DNA of 64,000 bases from Desulfatitalea alkaliphila (GCF_022968795.1 NZ_JALJRB010000010.1:62001-126000), one strand, 5' to 3'; counted from the first letter of the stretch, positions 46,315 to 57,261 are shown. Notes: generated from the sequence alone by a model not told the origin. Made by a program: numbers and translations.

Positions 46315-47424
46315 ATGAAACGTGTCGGATTCGTCGGTTGGCGTGGGATGGTCGGATCGGTGCTCATGGAGCGCATGCGGGCAGAGAACGATTTCAAAGA
46401 TTTCGACTTCACCTTTTTTTCCACCTCCCAGGCCGGACAACCCGGTCCGGACATCGGCCAGGGAACCCGGCCGGTGGAAAATGCTATGGTTATTGAACGC
46501 CTGGCAACCATGGATATCGTGATTTCCTGCCAAGGCGGTGATTACACGTCGGCCGTTTACCCGAAGCTGCGGCAAACCGGCTGGAGCGGCTACTGGATAG
46601 ATGCGGCCTCCACGTTGCGCATGGAAAAGCAGAGCGTCATCATCCTCGATCCGGTCAACCGACCGGTTATCGATGCGGCGCTGCACCAAGGCGTCAAGGA
46701 TTTCATCGGCGGCAACTGCACCGTTTCCCTGATGCTGATGGCCCTGGGGGGGCTCTTCGCCCGCGGCATGGTCGAATGGTTGACCTCAATGACCTACCAG
46801 GCCGCATCGGGCGCCGGCGCGCAGAACATGCGCGAATTGGTGGCCCAGATGCAGTTCATCGGACAAAAGGCGGCCGATCTGCTGGCCGATCCGGCGGCCT
46901 CCATCCTGGCCCTGGACCGCGCGGTCAGCCAAACCTTGTGCGACAGCGGCATGCCCACGCAGGCCTTCGGCGCCCCTTTAGCGGCCTGCCTGATCCCCTG
47001 GATCGATAAACCGATGGCGGACGGCCAAACCCGCGAAGAGTGGAAAGGCTTTGCGGAAGCCAACAAGATATTGGATCGCGAAAAAAAACCGATCCCCATC
47101 GACGGGCTGTGTGTCCGGGTGGGGGCCATGCGCTGTCACAGCCAAGCGTTTACCGTGCGCTTGACCCGCGATGTACCTCTGGACGAGATCGAAGCCATGG
47201 TGGCGGAACACAATGAATGGGTGAAGGTGGTGCCCAACGACAAAGAGAGCACCCTGCGCGAGCTGACGCCGGCCAAGGTGTCCGGCACCCTCACCGTTCC
47301 GGTGGGTCGCATGCACAAACTGAATATCGGACCGCGCTACTTGACGGCCTTCTCCGTCGGCGATCAACTGCTGTGGGGCGCCGCCGAACCGCTGCGACGC
47401 ATGCTGCGCATCCTTCATGAATAA
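46315..47424 (+). CDS. asd: Aspartate-semialdehyde dehydrogenase
   Basis: A 369-aa NADP-dependent enzyme that makes aspartate semialdehyde from beta-aspartyl phosphate in lysine, threonine and methionine synthesis. It is of the E. coli type: [17 protein letters not shown] (dinucleotide loop), [15 protein letters not shown] with the catalytic Cys at position 135 exactly as in E. coli, and a CHSQAFTVR His near the C-terminus. AAGGAG lies seven bases before the ATG. Next to the ketosynthase gene, 43 bases away. Confidence 0.95.
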   Translation: MKRVGFVGWRGMVGSVLMERMRAENDFKDFDFTFFSTSQAGQPGPDIGQGTRPVENAMVIERLATMDIVISCQGGDYTSAVYPKLRQTGWSGYWIDAASTLRMEKQSVIILDPVNRPVIDAALHQGVKDFIGGNCTVSLMLMALGGLFARGMVEWLTSMTYQAASGAGAQNMRELVAQMQFIGQKAADLLADPAASILALDRAVSQTLCDSGMPTQAFGAPLAACLIPWIDKPMADGQTREEWKGFAEANKILDREKKPIPIDGLCVRVGAMRCHSQAFTVRLTRDVPLDEIEAMVAEHNEWVKVVPNDKESTLRELTPAKVSGTLTVPVGRMHKLNIGPRYLTAFSVGDQLLWGAAEPLRRMLRILHE

Positions 47425-47467
47425 GGTTAGGCATCGATACAGATCATAATTGGAGGCACACACCACC

Positions 47468-48460
<993 letters not shown>

Positions 48461-48472
48461 AAGGCGGAAGCG

Positions 48473-50221
48473 TCAAGGCGCCTGGGTGAAATAGATTTCG
48501 ACACGCCTGTTTTGGTTGCGACCCTCCGCAGTGGCGTTGGAAGCGATTGGATCGGCGGATCCCATGGCCAGCACCTCGATGCGATCGGGCGGCGCCCCTT
48601 TTCCGACCAGATAGGATTTCACGGCACTGGCCCTGAAGCGCGAAACGCTCTGGTTGTAAGTTTCCGATCCCGACGAATCGGTATATCCCCGTACCTGCAA
48701 CATATGATCCGGCTGGGCCTGGAGCTGTAAGGCGATCTGGTTCAGCACGCCGTAGGATGCCTCGTCGATTTCATTGGAATTGAAGGTGAAGGGAATGGTG
48801 ATGAGCCGGTTCATCACCGGCGGCGCCTTGATCGGTGCGGAGGGGGCCTCTGCGGCAGCGTCCGTTCGGGCCTGCCGCCGGTCGGCAACAGCTCTTGGCC
48901 CTGACTCCTCCTCTGGCGGTGCGGACATCTCCGCAGCACCAGTTTGCCCGGCCTTGGCCGCGGATATGTCCGCGGGCTGTTGCACGGGTGGCGCCGCGGG
49001 GATGGAACGGGACGCCGTCGCCGCAGGCCGCTCCGAGGATCGGGAAGGCGGGGCGGCCCCGGATTCGGTCGGCGCCGCTTCCGCCCGCTCACTGTCCGTC
49101 AAGGCGGGGACTTGGTTCCGGTCCACCCCATCGACGCCAAAGCGGCCTTGATCGTCGCGCGTGAAACGGGTGATGAAAAAAGCCGCCAACATCACCAACA
49201 ACAGCACCACGACCGTATACAGCAATCTGCCGAAGAACCGTCTCACGGAATGGGTGCCCATGCCGTTGTCCGGGGTGGCCGCACCTCCAACGCGTGCCAT
49301 GCCTTGGGGCGTACCGGCCGCCGCAACAGATGTACCATCCGAACGGGCCACGGCCCGGGAAATGGAGACGGTGTCCGGTGCGTGGGCCGTGCCTTCACTT
49401 TCCGCCGTGGCCGGGTCATAGGCGATGCGCAGTTCCCGTGCGCACTCTTCGACCATCGCGGCATCCACCACCTTGGCATCACGGGCGTAGGCGGTCAACA
49501 GGGCGTGATCGGACAAAATGTTGATGAGCCGCGGGATGCCGCCGGAAAAGCGATAGACCGCCTTGACGGCTTCGGCCTTGAAGATCTCTTTCGTGCTACC
49601 GGCCACCTTCAAGCGGTGCCGGATGTATTGCCCCACCTCGGCCGCCGTCAAAGGGTCGATATGGTAGCGGACCGTGATGCGCTGGGCCAGGGCCCGGTTC
49701 TGCGGTAACGCCAGCAGGGTGTTGAACTCCTGCTGCCCTACGAAAAAAATGTTGATCAGTTTGCGGTCTTGCAGCTCGATGTTGGACAGCACACGCACAT
49801 CCTCCATCAAGCGCGGGCTCAACCGCTGACACTCATCGATGATGAGCACCACCTGCTTGCGTTCCGCATAGCTCTGATGCAGAAAGTCGCGCAGGTGGAT
49901 GAGAAACGCCCCTTTGCTGTCGAAGGTGCGGTTCATTTTCAAACCGTCGGCCAACAGATTGTAAAAATCCATGCTGACCAGATCGGGATCGGGCATGGTG
50001 GCCACCACCGTGTCCATGTCCAGGGTGCCGATCAAACGGTTGATGAGCAGGGTTTTACCGGTACCGACTTCTCCCGTGAGCAACAAAAAACCGCGATTGT
50101 CCAGGATACCGTAGCGCAGGGTGGCCAAAGCTTCTTTGTGTTTTTCGCCCAACCAGAGGAACTTGGGATCGGCGGTGATTTGAAACGGCTTGGTGTTCAA
50201 CTGAAAATGTTTCAGATACAT
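48473..50221 (-). CDS. ExeA-like AAA ATPase fused to an OmpA-type peptidoglycan-binding domain
   Basis: A 582-aa membrane protein. Residues about 1-270 are an ExeA/GspA-type AAA ATPase: MYLKHFQLNTKPF start, Walker A GEVGTGKT and Walker B VVLIIDECQRL. A linker and a transmembrane helix (LLYTVVVLLLVMLAAFFITRF) follow, then a Pro/Ala-rich periplasmic stretch and a C-terminal OmpA domain with TDSSGSETYNQSVSRFRA and GRNQNRRVEI. ExeA normally ends in a different peptidoglycan-binding domain (PG_binding_1). ATG at 50221 is chosen. Together these parts should couple cytoplasmic ATP use to the cell wall, perhaps in secretin or pilus assembly; no such genes are nearby. Confidence 0.82.
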   Translation of the reverse strand: MYLKHFQLNTKPFQITADPKFLWLGEKHKEALATLRYGILDNRGFLLLTGEVGTGKTLLINRLIGTLDMDTVVATMPDPDLVSMDFYNLLADGLKMNRTFDSKGAFLIHLRDFLHQSYAERKQVVLIIDECQRLSPRLMEDVRVLSNIELQDRKLINIFFVGQQEFNTLLALPQNRALAQRITVRYHIDPLTAAEVGQYIRHRLKVAGSTKEIFKAEAVKAVYRFSGGIPRLINILSDHALLTAYARDAKVVDAAMVEECARELRIAYDPATAESEGTAHAPDTVSISRAVARSDGTSVAAAGTPQGMARVGGAATPDNGMGTHSVRRFFGRLLYTVVVLLLVMLAAFFITRFTRDDQGRFGVDGVDRNQVPALTDSERAEAAPTESGAAPPSRSSERPAATASRSIPAAPPVQQPADISAAKAGQTGAAEMSAPPEEESGPRAVADRRQARTDAAAEAPSAPIKAPPVMNRLITIPFTFNSNEIDEASYGVLNQIALQLQAQPDHMLQVRGYTDSSGSETYNQSVSRFRASAVKSYLVGKGAPPDRIEVLAMGSADPIASNATAEGRNQNRRVEIYFTQAP

Positions 50222-50273
50222 CGGTGTCACCCATCGCCATGTCGGGGGGTTTCGATTCGGGCCTCGAAAAGCC

Positions 50274-51029
50274 CTATCTCAATCCCCGCTCCTGTTTGAC
50301 GGTCTCATATGCTTTCTGGATTTCGCGGAATTTTTCGTGGGCCAGATCGATGAACTCGTCGGGCAGTCCCTTGCCTGCAATTTTATCGGGATGATAGGAC
50401 TGCGCCAAGGTGCGGTAGCGTTTTTTGATCGCTTCGTCACTGTCTTCAGGCCGGCATCCCAGCACTTCGTAGGCTTGGTTCTCGGTTGCCGTGTAGCGGG
50501 ATTTGATCTGCCGGTAGCGCTGCTCGCCCATTTGAAAAATACGCACCGCGTGCAACAACAGCGCCTCTTCGGCGCGGTTGACAACACCGTCCGCGACGCT
50601 GACACGCACCAGAATATCCATCATCATTTCAATCATTTGGTGATTGTTCTGAAAGCGTTGGTAGAATTGTAGGGCAAAATCCTCGAAGCGGGCCGGCGAT
50701 GACAATGCCGCCCGGAAAATATTCAACGCCACCTCCCGCTCCGCCGGACTCAGCTTGAGATCGCGTACGGCGAAGGCTTCGATGGTGTCGATCTCTTCGT
50801 TGCGCACCTGGCCGTCGGCTTGAGCCAGCTTCGCCAGCATTGAAAAGGTGCTGACGAAAAAAGCGAGTTGTGTCTGCTCGATGCCGGAAAGGTTGCCGGA
50901 TCGGCCCTGCAGCCCACTCTCTTCGCTGCTGTCGAAGGCGTGCCCGAACACCGCACCGGCAATGGCCCCCAGCGGCCCGCCCAAGGCGAACCCGATGGTG
51001 CCCCCCACGATCTTTCCTACAATACCCAT
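50274..51029 (-). CDS. TerB-DnaJ co-chaperone (DjlA-like)
   Basis: A 251-aa protein. A Gly-rich glycine-zipper N-terminus (IVGGTIGFALGGPLGAIAGAVFG) may insert in a membrane. Residues about 40-165 are a TerB-like helical domain, and the C-terminal about 65 residues are a J-domain with YEVLGCRPEDSDEAIKKRYR and the HPD motif (YHPDKI). This is the DjlA layout; it recruits and stimulates DnaK. Start at 51029 has GGAG seven bases upstream. It lies 50 bases upstream of the ExeA-like gene on the same strand. Confidence 0.85.
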   Translation of the reverse strand: MGIVGKIVGGTIGFALGGPLGAIAGAVFGHAFDSSEESGLQGRSGNLSGIEQTQLAFFVSTFSMLAKLAQADGQVRNEEIDTIEAFAVRDLKLSPAEREVALNIFRAALSSPARFEDFALQFYQRFQNNHQMIEMMMDILVRVSVADGVVNRAEEALLLHAVRIFQMGEQRYRQIKSRYTATENQAYEVLGCRPEDSDEAIKKRYRTLAQSYHPDKIAGKGLPDEFIDLAHEKFREIQKAYETVKQERGLR

Positions 51030-51189
51030 GTCCGATCTCCACTCTGATTCGTGCTGCCGCCTGTCTAACACATTGCCGTTGTAAGAATAAAGCGCTAATA
51101 TAATCATCTTTATTCTTGATTAACCCTCAATTCATCGGTATTATTAATTAATTTTTATCACAACAGCACGGAAGGATGGGAGGAAGCCG

Positions 51190-51969
51190 ATGTTCGCTTG
51201 GTGGCACAACATCGAATCGGTGGCGGGCTTCAATGGGTGGATGCAGGTTCTGGCCATGATCGGCGCGGCCTTGACAACCGTAAGCGTACTGCTGCTTTGG
51301 GCACAAGGCAATCGCCTGGGGCGGCATGTCGGCGACAGGGAGGCTGCCGCCCGCAACAAGATCAAGGCGGTGGAAAAGGCGGCCGAACAGATCCGCAAGG
51401 AGTTGCTGGCCACCCAGCAAAACCAGGACATTGTCGAGCAAAAGCGCCGCTTGGCGGAAATGGACGCCGGGGCCTTGCGCAAGGAGATGGAGCAGATCCG
51501 CAAGCGCTACGCCGATGCCGAAGGGGCCCTCAAAAATCGGATCGACGAATTGAAGGACATCAACACCACCCGGGGCCGCGCCGGCACCACCCAACCCGTG
51601 GCGCCGCCGGTCAAAAAGGAGATGCTCGACAGCCAGCAGCGCAAAATGTTGGTCAAACTGCTCAGCGGCGGCCCCAAAGGGGATCTGGACATCATTTCGG
51701 TGCTCGGCAATCCCGCTTCCTACGCCATGGCAAACGAGTTGAAGGCGCTCTTCGAAGACCAGGGATGGGCCGCCTCGGAAATCATCCAAAGCGCCTTTTC
51801 CCATCCGCCCCAAGGCTTGGTGCTGACGATCCACAGCAAAGCCACCGCACCTTCCTATGCCAAGTTTCTCCAAAGAACACTGACCACCGCAGGCCTTCCG
51901 GTATCGGCGCAGGTGAGCGCCAAGTATCCCGAATGGTCCATGTCCATGATCGTCGGCGAACCTGATTAG
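51190..51969 (+). CDS. Membrane-anchored coiled-coil protein
   Basis: A 259-aa protein. A transmembrane helix at about 17-37 is followed by a charged coiled coil (about 45-125) and a folded C-terminal domain (about 150-255, starting QQRKMLVKLLSGGPKGDLDI). That C-terminal domain has the shape of a widespread, uncharacterised module in which a membrane anchor and coil precede it. GGAGG lies six bases before the ATG. It diverges from the TerB-DnaJ gene, and the next gene on this strand is another membrane coiled-coil protein. Confidence 0.7.
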   Translation: MFAWWHNIESVAGFNGWMQVLAMIGAALTTVSVLLLWAQGNRLGRHVGDREAAARNKIKAVEKAAEQIRKELLATQQNQDIVEQKRRLAEMDAGALRKEMEQIRKRYADAEGALKNRIDELKDINTTRGRAGTTQPVAPPVKKEMLDSQQRKMLVKLLSGGPKGDLDIISVLGNPASYAMANELKALFEDQGWAASEIIQSAFSHPPQGLVLTIHSKATAPSYAKFLQRTLTTAGLPVSAQVSAKYPEWSMSMIVGEPD

Positions 51970-52133
51970 CCCGTCCTGCCGGCATATCCCATGGAAGGCT
52001 GCTCATGAATCGATCCCATATCGACAATCACTCAGGCGCGCAAAGCGATCCCGACCACCACCGCACGTTTCGCCGTGCATGGCCCACCCGGGCGTTCGAC
52101 ATGTAGCCGGGCGCATAGCAGGGGAGTTGCATC

Positions 52134-52985
52134 ATGACCCATTCGGTTCAAACCAGCGAACATCTCAAAGCCGTCTTTCGCAAACGCCAGATCCTGACTG
52201 TTGTCTGCGCGCTGTTCACCATTGCCGCCGCTCTGCTGGCGGCCCTGTCCGGCCTGCAATTGAAGCAATTGCGCCAGGCGCAGGAGCAACAGGCCCGAAC
52301 CGAAGCGCAAACGGCGGTGATGCCGCAAGCCGTCGACCCGGCACGAACGGCACTGGAAAAAGATCTGGATACGGCTTCCCGGGCTTTGGCCGACGCCCAA
52401 CGCCAATTGGCCACCGAGCGGGAAAACGTACGCCGCTTGATGGAGCGCATCACCGGATTGGAGCGCCAATTGTCCGTGGCGACGGCCAAGGCGCTGCAGC
52501 AGGCGGAAAAAGCCCAACCCCCGAAAGCGCCGCAACCGCCCCCTCAGCCTGCCCCACAACGCAAACCCGCACCCGCGACAACTGCACCGGCGCCTCCCGC
52601 CGCGCCGGCAACGCCACCCGTGCCCGCACCGACCCCCGAAAACCAATCGCTGACACCCCCACAGCCGGAACCCACGCCCGCACCGCAAACGGCGCCGGAA
52701 CCCCCCGCCGCGCCTCAGCCGGCGGTGGAAACGGCACCGCCACCGTCGGCGCCAAGCGAAGAAGCACCGGCAGACCAACCGTCCGATACGCAAGATGCGG
52801 TCACCCCACCGCAGTCATCGGCGCCCGCGCCCGCGCGGGAAGCCCCTGGCGACCAACAGGCATCTACTGCAACCGCCGCGCCCTCCGCGGAATCGGCTGA
52901 AAATCCCGCCGCGACAGGCGAGACGGCAACTAAAGAGGGGGGCATCGTCGAGACACCGCTCGATCCCGCCCCCCTTGCGCAATAG
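52134..52985 (+). CDS. Pro/Ala-rich membrane protein with coiled coil
   Basis: A 283-aa protein with one N-terminal transmembrane helix (ILTVVCALFTIAAALLAALSG), a coiled coil (about 45-120) and a long Pro/Ala-rich low-complexity tail (about 125-283) that probably spans the periplasm or is extended. TonB-like in general style but no TonB C-terminal domain is present. GGGGAG lies seven bases before the ATG. Converges on the flavin reductase gene. Function unknown; may be a cell-envelope tether. Confidence 0.65.
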   Translation: MTHSVQTSEHLKAVFRKRQILTVVCALFTIAAALLAALSGLQLKQLRQAQEQQARTEAQTAVMPQAVDPARTALEKDLDTASRALADAQRQLATERENVRRLMERITGLERQLSVATAKALQQAEKAQPPKAPQPPPQPAPQRKPAPATTAPAPPAAPATPPVPAPTPENQSLTPPQPEPTPAPQTAPEPPAAPQPAVETAPPPSAPSEEAPADQPSDTQDAVTPPQSSAPAPAREAPGDQQASTATAAPSAESAENPAATGETATKEGGIVETPLDPAPLAQ

Positions 52986-52999
52986 CTTTTTATGCTTGC

Positions 53000-55003
53000 C
53001 TAAACCTCACGACCTGCGGCAAAGCCCTGATGGATGGCATCGATGGCCTGGGCCACTTGGCGTGCATCCCCCACCACTTGATGAGCGATCCCCTTGGCTG
53101 ACAGCAGTTCCGAAAGAGGGTCTTCGGATCGGGCCCCGGCGGCCAGGACGATGGTGTCGGCGGCGATCTCCTCGGTGCCTCGCGACCCTTCGATCCGGAT
53201 GCCGCTCGGTGTAATTTCCAGCGCCTTTGTGGCGGCCATCCGCTTGACGGCACTGCGATCCAGTTCCTGGAACATGCACCATTTGGTGGAGCGGCCGATA
53301 TCCTTGCCGATGGCCTCCAGCATCTCGATCAGCAACACCTGCTTGGTGCCGCGGGTGGCCAGTTCGTAGAGGGATTCCGGATCTTCAGCCCGATTGATCA
53401 GCAGAAACTTGACGGCGTCGCCGTCCAAGGTTCCCTTTTCGGCCAAAAACATGGCGGTTTCCACCCCTACCGCGCCTCCGCCGACCACCACCACGCGTCG
53501 GCCGGTATGGGCCTTGTTCAGCAGCACATCCCAGGCCTGGACCACATGGGGCTGGTCGGCGCCGGGAATGGGCGGCTGTATCGGCCGGGCGCCTGTGGCG
53601 ATGATTACCGCGTCGGGCTGTTCCAATACCAACACCGCTTCGTCCACCGCCTTACCCAGACGGACCGTGACCGGGCTGACGGCGATCTGTTGCGCCAAAT
53701 CATCGGCCAAAACGCCGAATTCGGCGCGTCCCGGAGGGGCCGCAGCCAGGTGCAGCTGGCCACCCAAACGATCGGCCTTTTCATACAGCGTTACTGCATG
53801 TCCCCGCTCGGCCGCCGCCAGGGCGGCACTCATGCCGGCGGGCCCGCCGCCGGCCACCAACACCTTCTTGACCGCCGGGGCCTTCTCGATTCGGGTTTCC
53901 TCTTCCCTGCCGGCCCGGGGGTTGCACAGGCACTCCACCGGTTTCAGTTTGAACAGGTTGTCGAAGCAGCCCTGGGCGCAGGCGATGCAGTGGATGATCT
54001 CCCTCTCGCGACCGGTGCGCGCCTTTTCCGGCAGGTAGGGATCGACAATCAGGCTCCGCCCCATGGCCACCATGTCGCACATGCCGTCACCGATCATGTC
54101 GCGGGCCGTCAGGGGGTCGTTGATGCGGTGGGAGGCGATCACCGGCACCGGCACCAGCTCCTTGATCCCCCTTGCCAGATAGGCGAACACCCCGCGCGGC
54201 ACGGCGGTCACGATCTGGGGCACCCGCGCCTCGTGCCAGCCCACGTTGATGCAAAGCGCATCCACACCGGCCCTTTCGACCAATGCCTTGGCATAGGCCT
54301 GCAACTCTTGGCGTCCCTGCCCGCCCGGCATGAAATCGTTTCCGTTCATGCGCACGATCACCGGGAAGGCGGCACCGACCGCTGCCCGGATGGCCTGCAT
54401 CACCTCCAGGCCGAAGCGCATCCGGTTTTCCAGGTCGCCACCATACTCGTCTTCGCGCTGATTGGTCAGGGGCGAAAGAAATTCGCTGATCAGGTATCCC
54501 GTGCCGCTCAGCACCTCCACAGCATCGAACCCGGCCTTCTTGACCCGCAATGCCGCCTGGGCGAATGCGTCCACGATTTGCCCGATCTCCGCCACGGTAA
54601 GGGCGCGGGGCGTCTCACGGGTCATGCGCGAAGCGATGGCCGAAGGCGCCACCGGCTGCCGACCGTCCAGGAAAAAGGAGCTGTTGTAGCGGCCCGCATG
54701 ATTGAGCTGCACCGCCGCCCGGGCCCCGTTCTCCTTGATGGCGGATGCCAGCCGCGCCAGACCGGGAATGAACCGGTCATCGTGAGCGCCGATATTGAGC
54801 ACATTGCCGGAGAGCTCGTCCACGGTGGCGTAGCCCACCACGATCATGCCCGCCCCGCCCCGAGCCCGCTCGGCGTAAAAATCCACCAATCGCGGCGTCA
54901 CCTCGAACTGGTCCGCCATTCCCATGTGCATGGCCGGCATGTAAAAGCGGTTTTTCACTTCCAACTGATTGATCAAGATCGGTTCAAACAACGGATCGGC
55001 CAC
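53000..55003 (-). CDS. Old-yellow-enzyme/2,4-dienoyl-CoA reductase-type iron-sulfur flavoenzyme
   Basis: A 667-aa multidomain enzyme. Residues about 1-335 form the OYE FMN barrel (KNRFYMPAMHMG, QLNHAGRY, a VRMNGNDFMPGG segment). A CIACAQGCFDN...CLCNP motif at about 340-360 holds a 4Fe-4S cluster. The rest is an FAD/NAD(P) domain with AGGGPAGMSAALAA and VVGGGAVGVETAMFLA. It resembles FadH and anaerobic enoate/dienoyl reductases, and may also act on unsaturated or aromatic CoA compounds. The start is GTG at 55003 with a G-rich site before it. Confidence 0.9.
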   Translation of the reverse strand: MADPLFEPILINQLEVKNRFYMPAMHMGMADQFEVTPRLVDFYAERARGGAGMIVVGYATVDELSGNVLNIGAHDDRFIPGLARLASAIKENGARAAVQLNHAGRYNSSFFLDGRQPVAPSAIASRMTRETPRALTVAEIGQIVDAFAQAALRVKKAGFDAVEVLSGTGYLISEFLSPLTNQREDEYGGDLENRMRFGLEVMQAIRAAVGAAFPVIVRMNGNDFMPGGQGRQELQAYAKALVERAGVDALCINVGWHEARVPQIVTAVPRGVFAYLARGIKELVPVPVIASHRINDPLTARDMIGDGMCDMVAMGRSLIVDPYLPEKARTGREREIIHCIACAQGCFDNLFKLKPVECLCNPRAGREEETRIEKAPAVKKVLVAGGGPAGMSAALAAAERGHAVTLYEKADRLGGQLHLAAAPPGRAEFGVLADDLAQQIAVSPVTVRLGKAVDEAVLVLEQPDAVIIATGARPIQPPIPGADQPHVVQAWDVLLNKAHTGRRVVVVGGGAVGVETAMFLAEKGTLDGDAVKFLLINRAEDPESLYELATRGTKQVLLIEMLEAIGKDIGRSTKWCMFQELDRSAVKRMAATKALEITPSGIRIEGSRGTEEIAADTIVLAAGARSEDPLSELLSAKGIAHQVVGDARQVAQAIDAIHQGFAAGREV

Positions 55004-55153
55004 TACAACCCCCTTTTGGTTCGCGTTCCGGATGCGGCGGTCAAGGGATTCATGGAACAGGTCCTTTTTCCCTTGCCTCGCCGAAAGTTCGATTCTATAT
55101 TGCGCGGGCGCGAAAACTTGGTCGCGCGGATCGGCTTAGAGAAAGGATAATTC

Positions 55154-55762
55154 ATGTCATCTGACAGCCAAAAACGCAAGGGTTACGTCAAAACGGAAAA
55201 TGTGATCCTGCTCTTTTTTGTGGCCCTGGCCGTGGGTTTCGTCGGTGGGGTGGTGTTCAGCGCCTACCGTGCGGTGGGCAACCTGCCCATGGGAGCCGCC
55301 GACGGTGGCGTCAATCCCATGGCAGCGCAGCAGCGGGCCATGATCGAATCCCTGGTGGCGCAAACCGAAACCGACCCCACCGATGTAAGCGCCTGGACCC
55401 AACTGGGCCACCTCTACTTCGACAGCGGCGAACCGGAAAAGGCGATCGCGGCCTATGAACGCTCCCTGGCTCTGGATGCCGACCGGCCGGATGTGTGGAC
55501 CGACCTGGGGGTGATGTACCGCCGCGGGGGCGACCCGCGCAAGGCGGTGGAAACCTTCGACCGGGTACTGGCCATGGAGGGCGACCATGAAATCGCTCTC
55601 TACAACAAAGGGGTGGTCCTGATGCACGATCTCAACGACCTGGACGGCGCCCTGTCCGCCTGGGAACAGTTGCTGGCCGCCAACCCCGATGCCCGGACCC
55701 CATCGGGCGACGCGCTGAGGGACATCGTCGCCCAGATTCGGCGCAACCCGCGCACCAATTGA
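55154..55762 (+). CDS. Membrane-anchored TPR protein
   Basis: A 202-aa protein. After an N-terminal transmembrane helix (VILLFFVALAVGFVGGVVFSAY) there are about three tetratricopeptide repeats (from SAWTQLGHLYFDSGEPEKAIAAYE to the end) that likely bind a partner. AAAGGA sits six to seven bases before the ATG. It ends in an overlap with the NUDIX gene (TGATG). Possibly an assembly or scaffolding role. Confidence 0.8.
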   Translation: MSSDSQKRKGYVKTENVILLFFVALAVGFVGGVVFSAYRAVGNLPMGAADGGVNPMAAQQRAMIESLVAQTETDPTDVSAWTQLGHLYFDSGEPEKAIAAYERSLALDADRPDVWTDLGVMYRRGGDPRKAVETFDRVLAMEGDHEIALYNKGVVLMHDLNDLDGALSAWEQLLAANPDARTPSGDALRDIVAQIRRNPRTN

Positions 55763-56313
55763 TGCCCCATCGACGGGAACAGCCCATGCACCCCCATGTC
55801 AACCAACGCCGCACCATCCGCCATGGCCGCGTTTTTGAGATTACGGTGGAGAACGTCACCCTGGCCAACGGGGTGACCATCGATCTGGAAATCATCCGCC
55901 ATCCCGGTGCGGCGGCCATCGTGCCGTTGCTCGAAGACCGCCGGGTGGTGATGCTCAAGCAGTACCGACATGCCGTTGGCCGTTACATGTGGGAAATTCC
56001 GGCCGGTACGGTGGACCGACAGGAGTCCCCCATGGCCTGCGCCCGGCGCGAGTTGGTCGAAGAGACCGGTTACAGCGCCGCCGTCTGGGAAACCCTGGGG
56101 GCTGTACAACCGGTGCCGGGTTATTCGGATGAAACCATCCACCTGTTTCTGGCCCGTGATTTGACGCCGGCCCGGCAGCATTTGGATGCGGATGAAATTT
56201 TGGAAGTCCACCCCCTGCCCCTGGATGAGGTGGTGGCCATGATCGCCGACGGGCGCATCCAGGATGCCAAAACCATTGCCGCCATGTTTTTGGTGCAGCA
56301 AAGGCGGATCTGA
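55762..56313 (+). CDS. NUDIX hydrolase (ADP-ribose pyrophosphatase type)
   Basis: A 183-aa NUDIX protein with the box GTVDRQESPMACARRELVEET, where GX5EX7REUXEEXGU is essentially complete, and KQYRHAVGRYMWEIPAG before it, as in ADP-ribose pyrophosphatases. It cleaves nucleoside diphosphate-linked compounds, probably ADP-ribose. Start is uncertain: ATG at 55762 overlaps the TPR stop, and ATG at 55786 is also plausible. Confidence 0.85.
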   Translation: MPHRREQPMHPHVNQRRTIRHGRVFEITVENVTLANGVTIDLEIIRHPGAAAIVPLLEDRRVVMLKQYRHAVGRYMWEIPAGTVDRQESPMACARRELVEETGYSAAVWETLGAVQPVPGYSDETIHLFLARDLTPARQHLDADEILEVHPLPLDEVVAMIADGRIQDAKTIAAMFLVQQRRI

Positions 56314-56322
56314 TCTACTTTT

Positions 56323-57258
56323 CTACTTTTTGGCGGCCGCGCGGATCTCTGCCAAGTCCTTCCGATCGAAGGCATACAGGGTGTTGCAGTTGTGGCAGCG
56401 GATCTCCACCGGAAAGGGGCCGTTGCGGGCCATATCGGCCAATTCGGCCGGATCGAGCATGGCGAGCATGGTGCCGATCTTCTCCCGATTGCAGTGGCAC
56501 ATGAACTCCACGCCCCGCCGATCCAGGATGCGCGGCCCCAGGCCCGGAAACGCCTCGGCCAGCCAAGGTTCGGGAAAATCGGCAGCGCCCACCGCCTGCC
56601 CCATGGATGGCAAATCGTGCACCAACGCCTCCAACCGGGCCAACAGCGATTCGGGCGCGCCCGGCAAGGCTTGCAGCATGAGACCACCGGCCCCTTGGAC
56701 ATTGCCTTCACCGTCGAAAAAAATCCCCAGGGAAAAAGCGGAGGGCAGCTGTTCCGACTTGAGGTAGTAGTGGGAGAGGTCCTTGGCCAGGCTGCCGTAG
56801 GCCATCATTACTTTTCCGGTAAAGGGGTGCTTGGCGTCCTGCAGGTACTTGGTGACCGATAGAAAGCCGGCGCCGTAAAAAGGGCGCAGATCGAAACTCT
56901 CCAGGGGCTTGTCGATGGGGATGGGCACCTGCTTGAGAAACCCCCGCACTTCACCGAAAGCGTTGGCTTCCACGCTCATCCCTTTAATCGGCCCCGAGCA
57001 GCCCACATCGATGGCGATGCGGTCATTGCCTTTCAAGGTAGCGGAGATCAGGGCGGCGGCCAGATAGCCGTGACCCAACACCAGGGTCTCCAACAGACCC
57101 AGTTCGTGATTCCAACGCATTTCATTGACCATGCGCGTACCGTTGACCGCCACTCCCCGAATGGTGTCCTCACCCATCAGAAAGGGGTACAATTTGTCCC
57201 GCCGGCTGGCCTCCAATTGGGCCTTCAGATCTTCGCCGTAAAGTTTCTTCTTTTCCAT
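56323..57258 (-). CDS. hslO: Hsp33 redox-regulated chaperone
   Basis: A 311-aa protein. The main domain ends in the C-terminal zinc/redox switch: C254-x-C256 and C288-x-x-C291 are the four Hsp33 cysteines that hold zinc when reduced and form disulfides on oxidation. Family segments such as CSGPIKGMSVEANAFGEVRGF are clear. In an anaerobe it would guard proteins during oxygen exposure. The ATG lies three bases after the end of the upstream transglycosylase gene, with a weak site, suggesting co-transcription. Confidence 0.93.
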   Translation of the reverse strand: MEKKKLYGEDLKAQLEASRRDKLYPFLMGEDTIRGVAVNGTRMVNEMRWNHELGLLETLVLGHGYLAAALISATLKGNDRIAIDVGCSGPIKGMSVEANAFGEVRGFLKQVPIPIDKPLESFDLRPFYGAGFLSVTKYLQDAKHPFTGKVMMAYGSLAKDLSHYYLKSEQLPSAFSLGIFFDGEGNVQGAGGLMLQALPGAPESLLARLEALVHDLPSMGQAVGAADFPEPWLAEAFPGLGPRILDRRGVEFMCHCNREKIGTMLAMLDPAELADMARNGPFPVEIRCHNCNTLYAFDRKDLAEIRAAAKK

Positions 57259-57261
57259 GTT

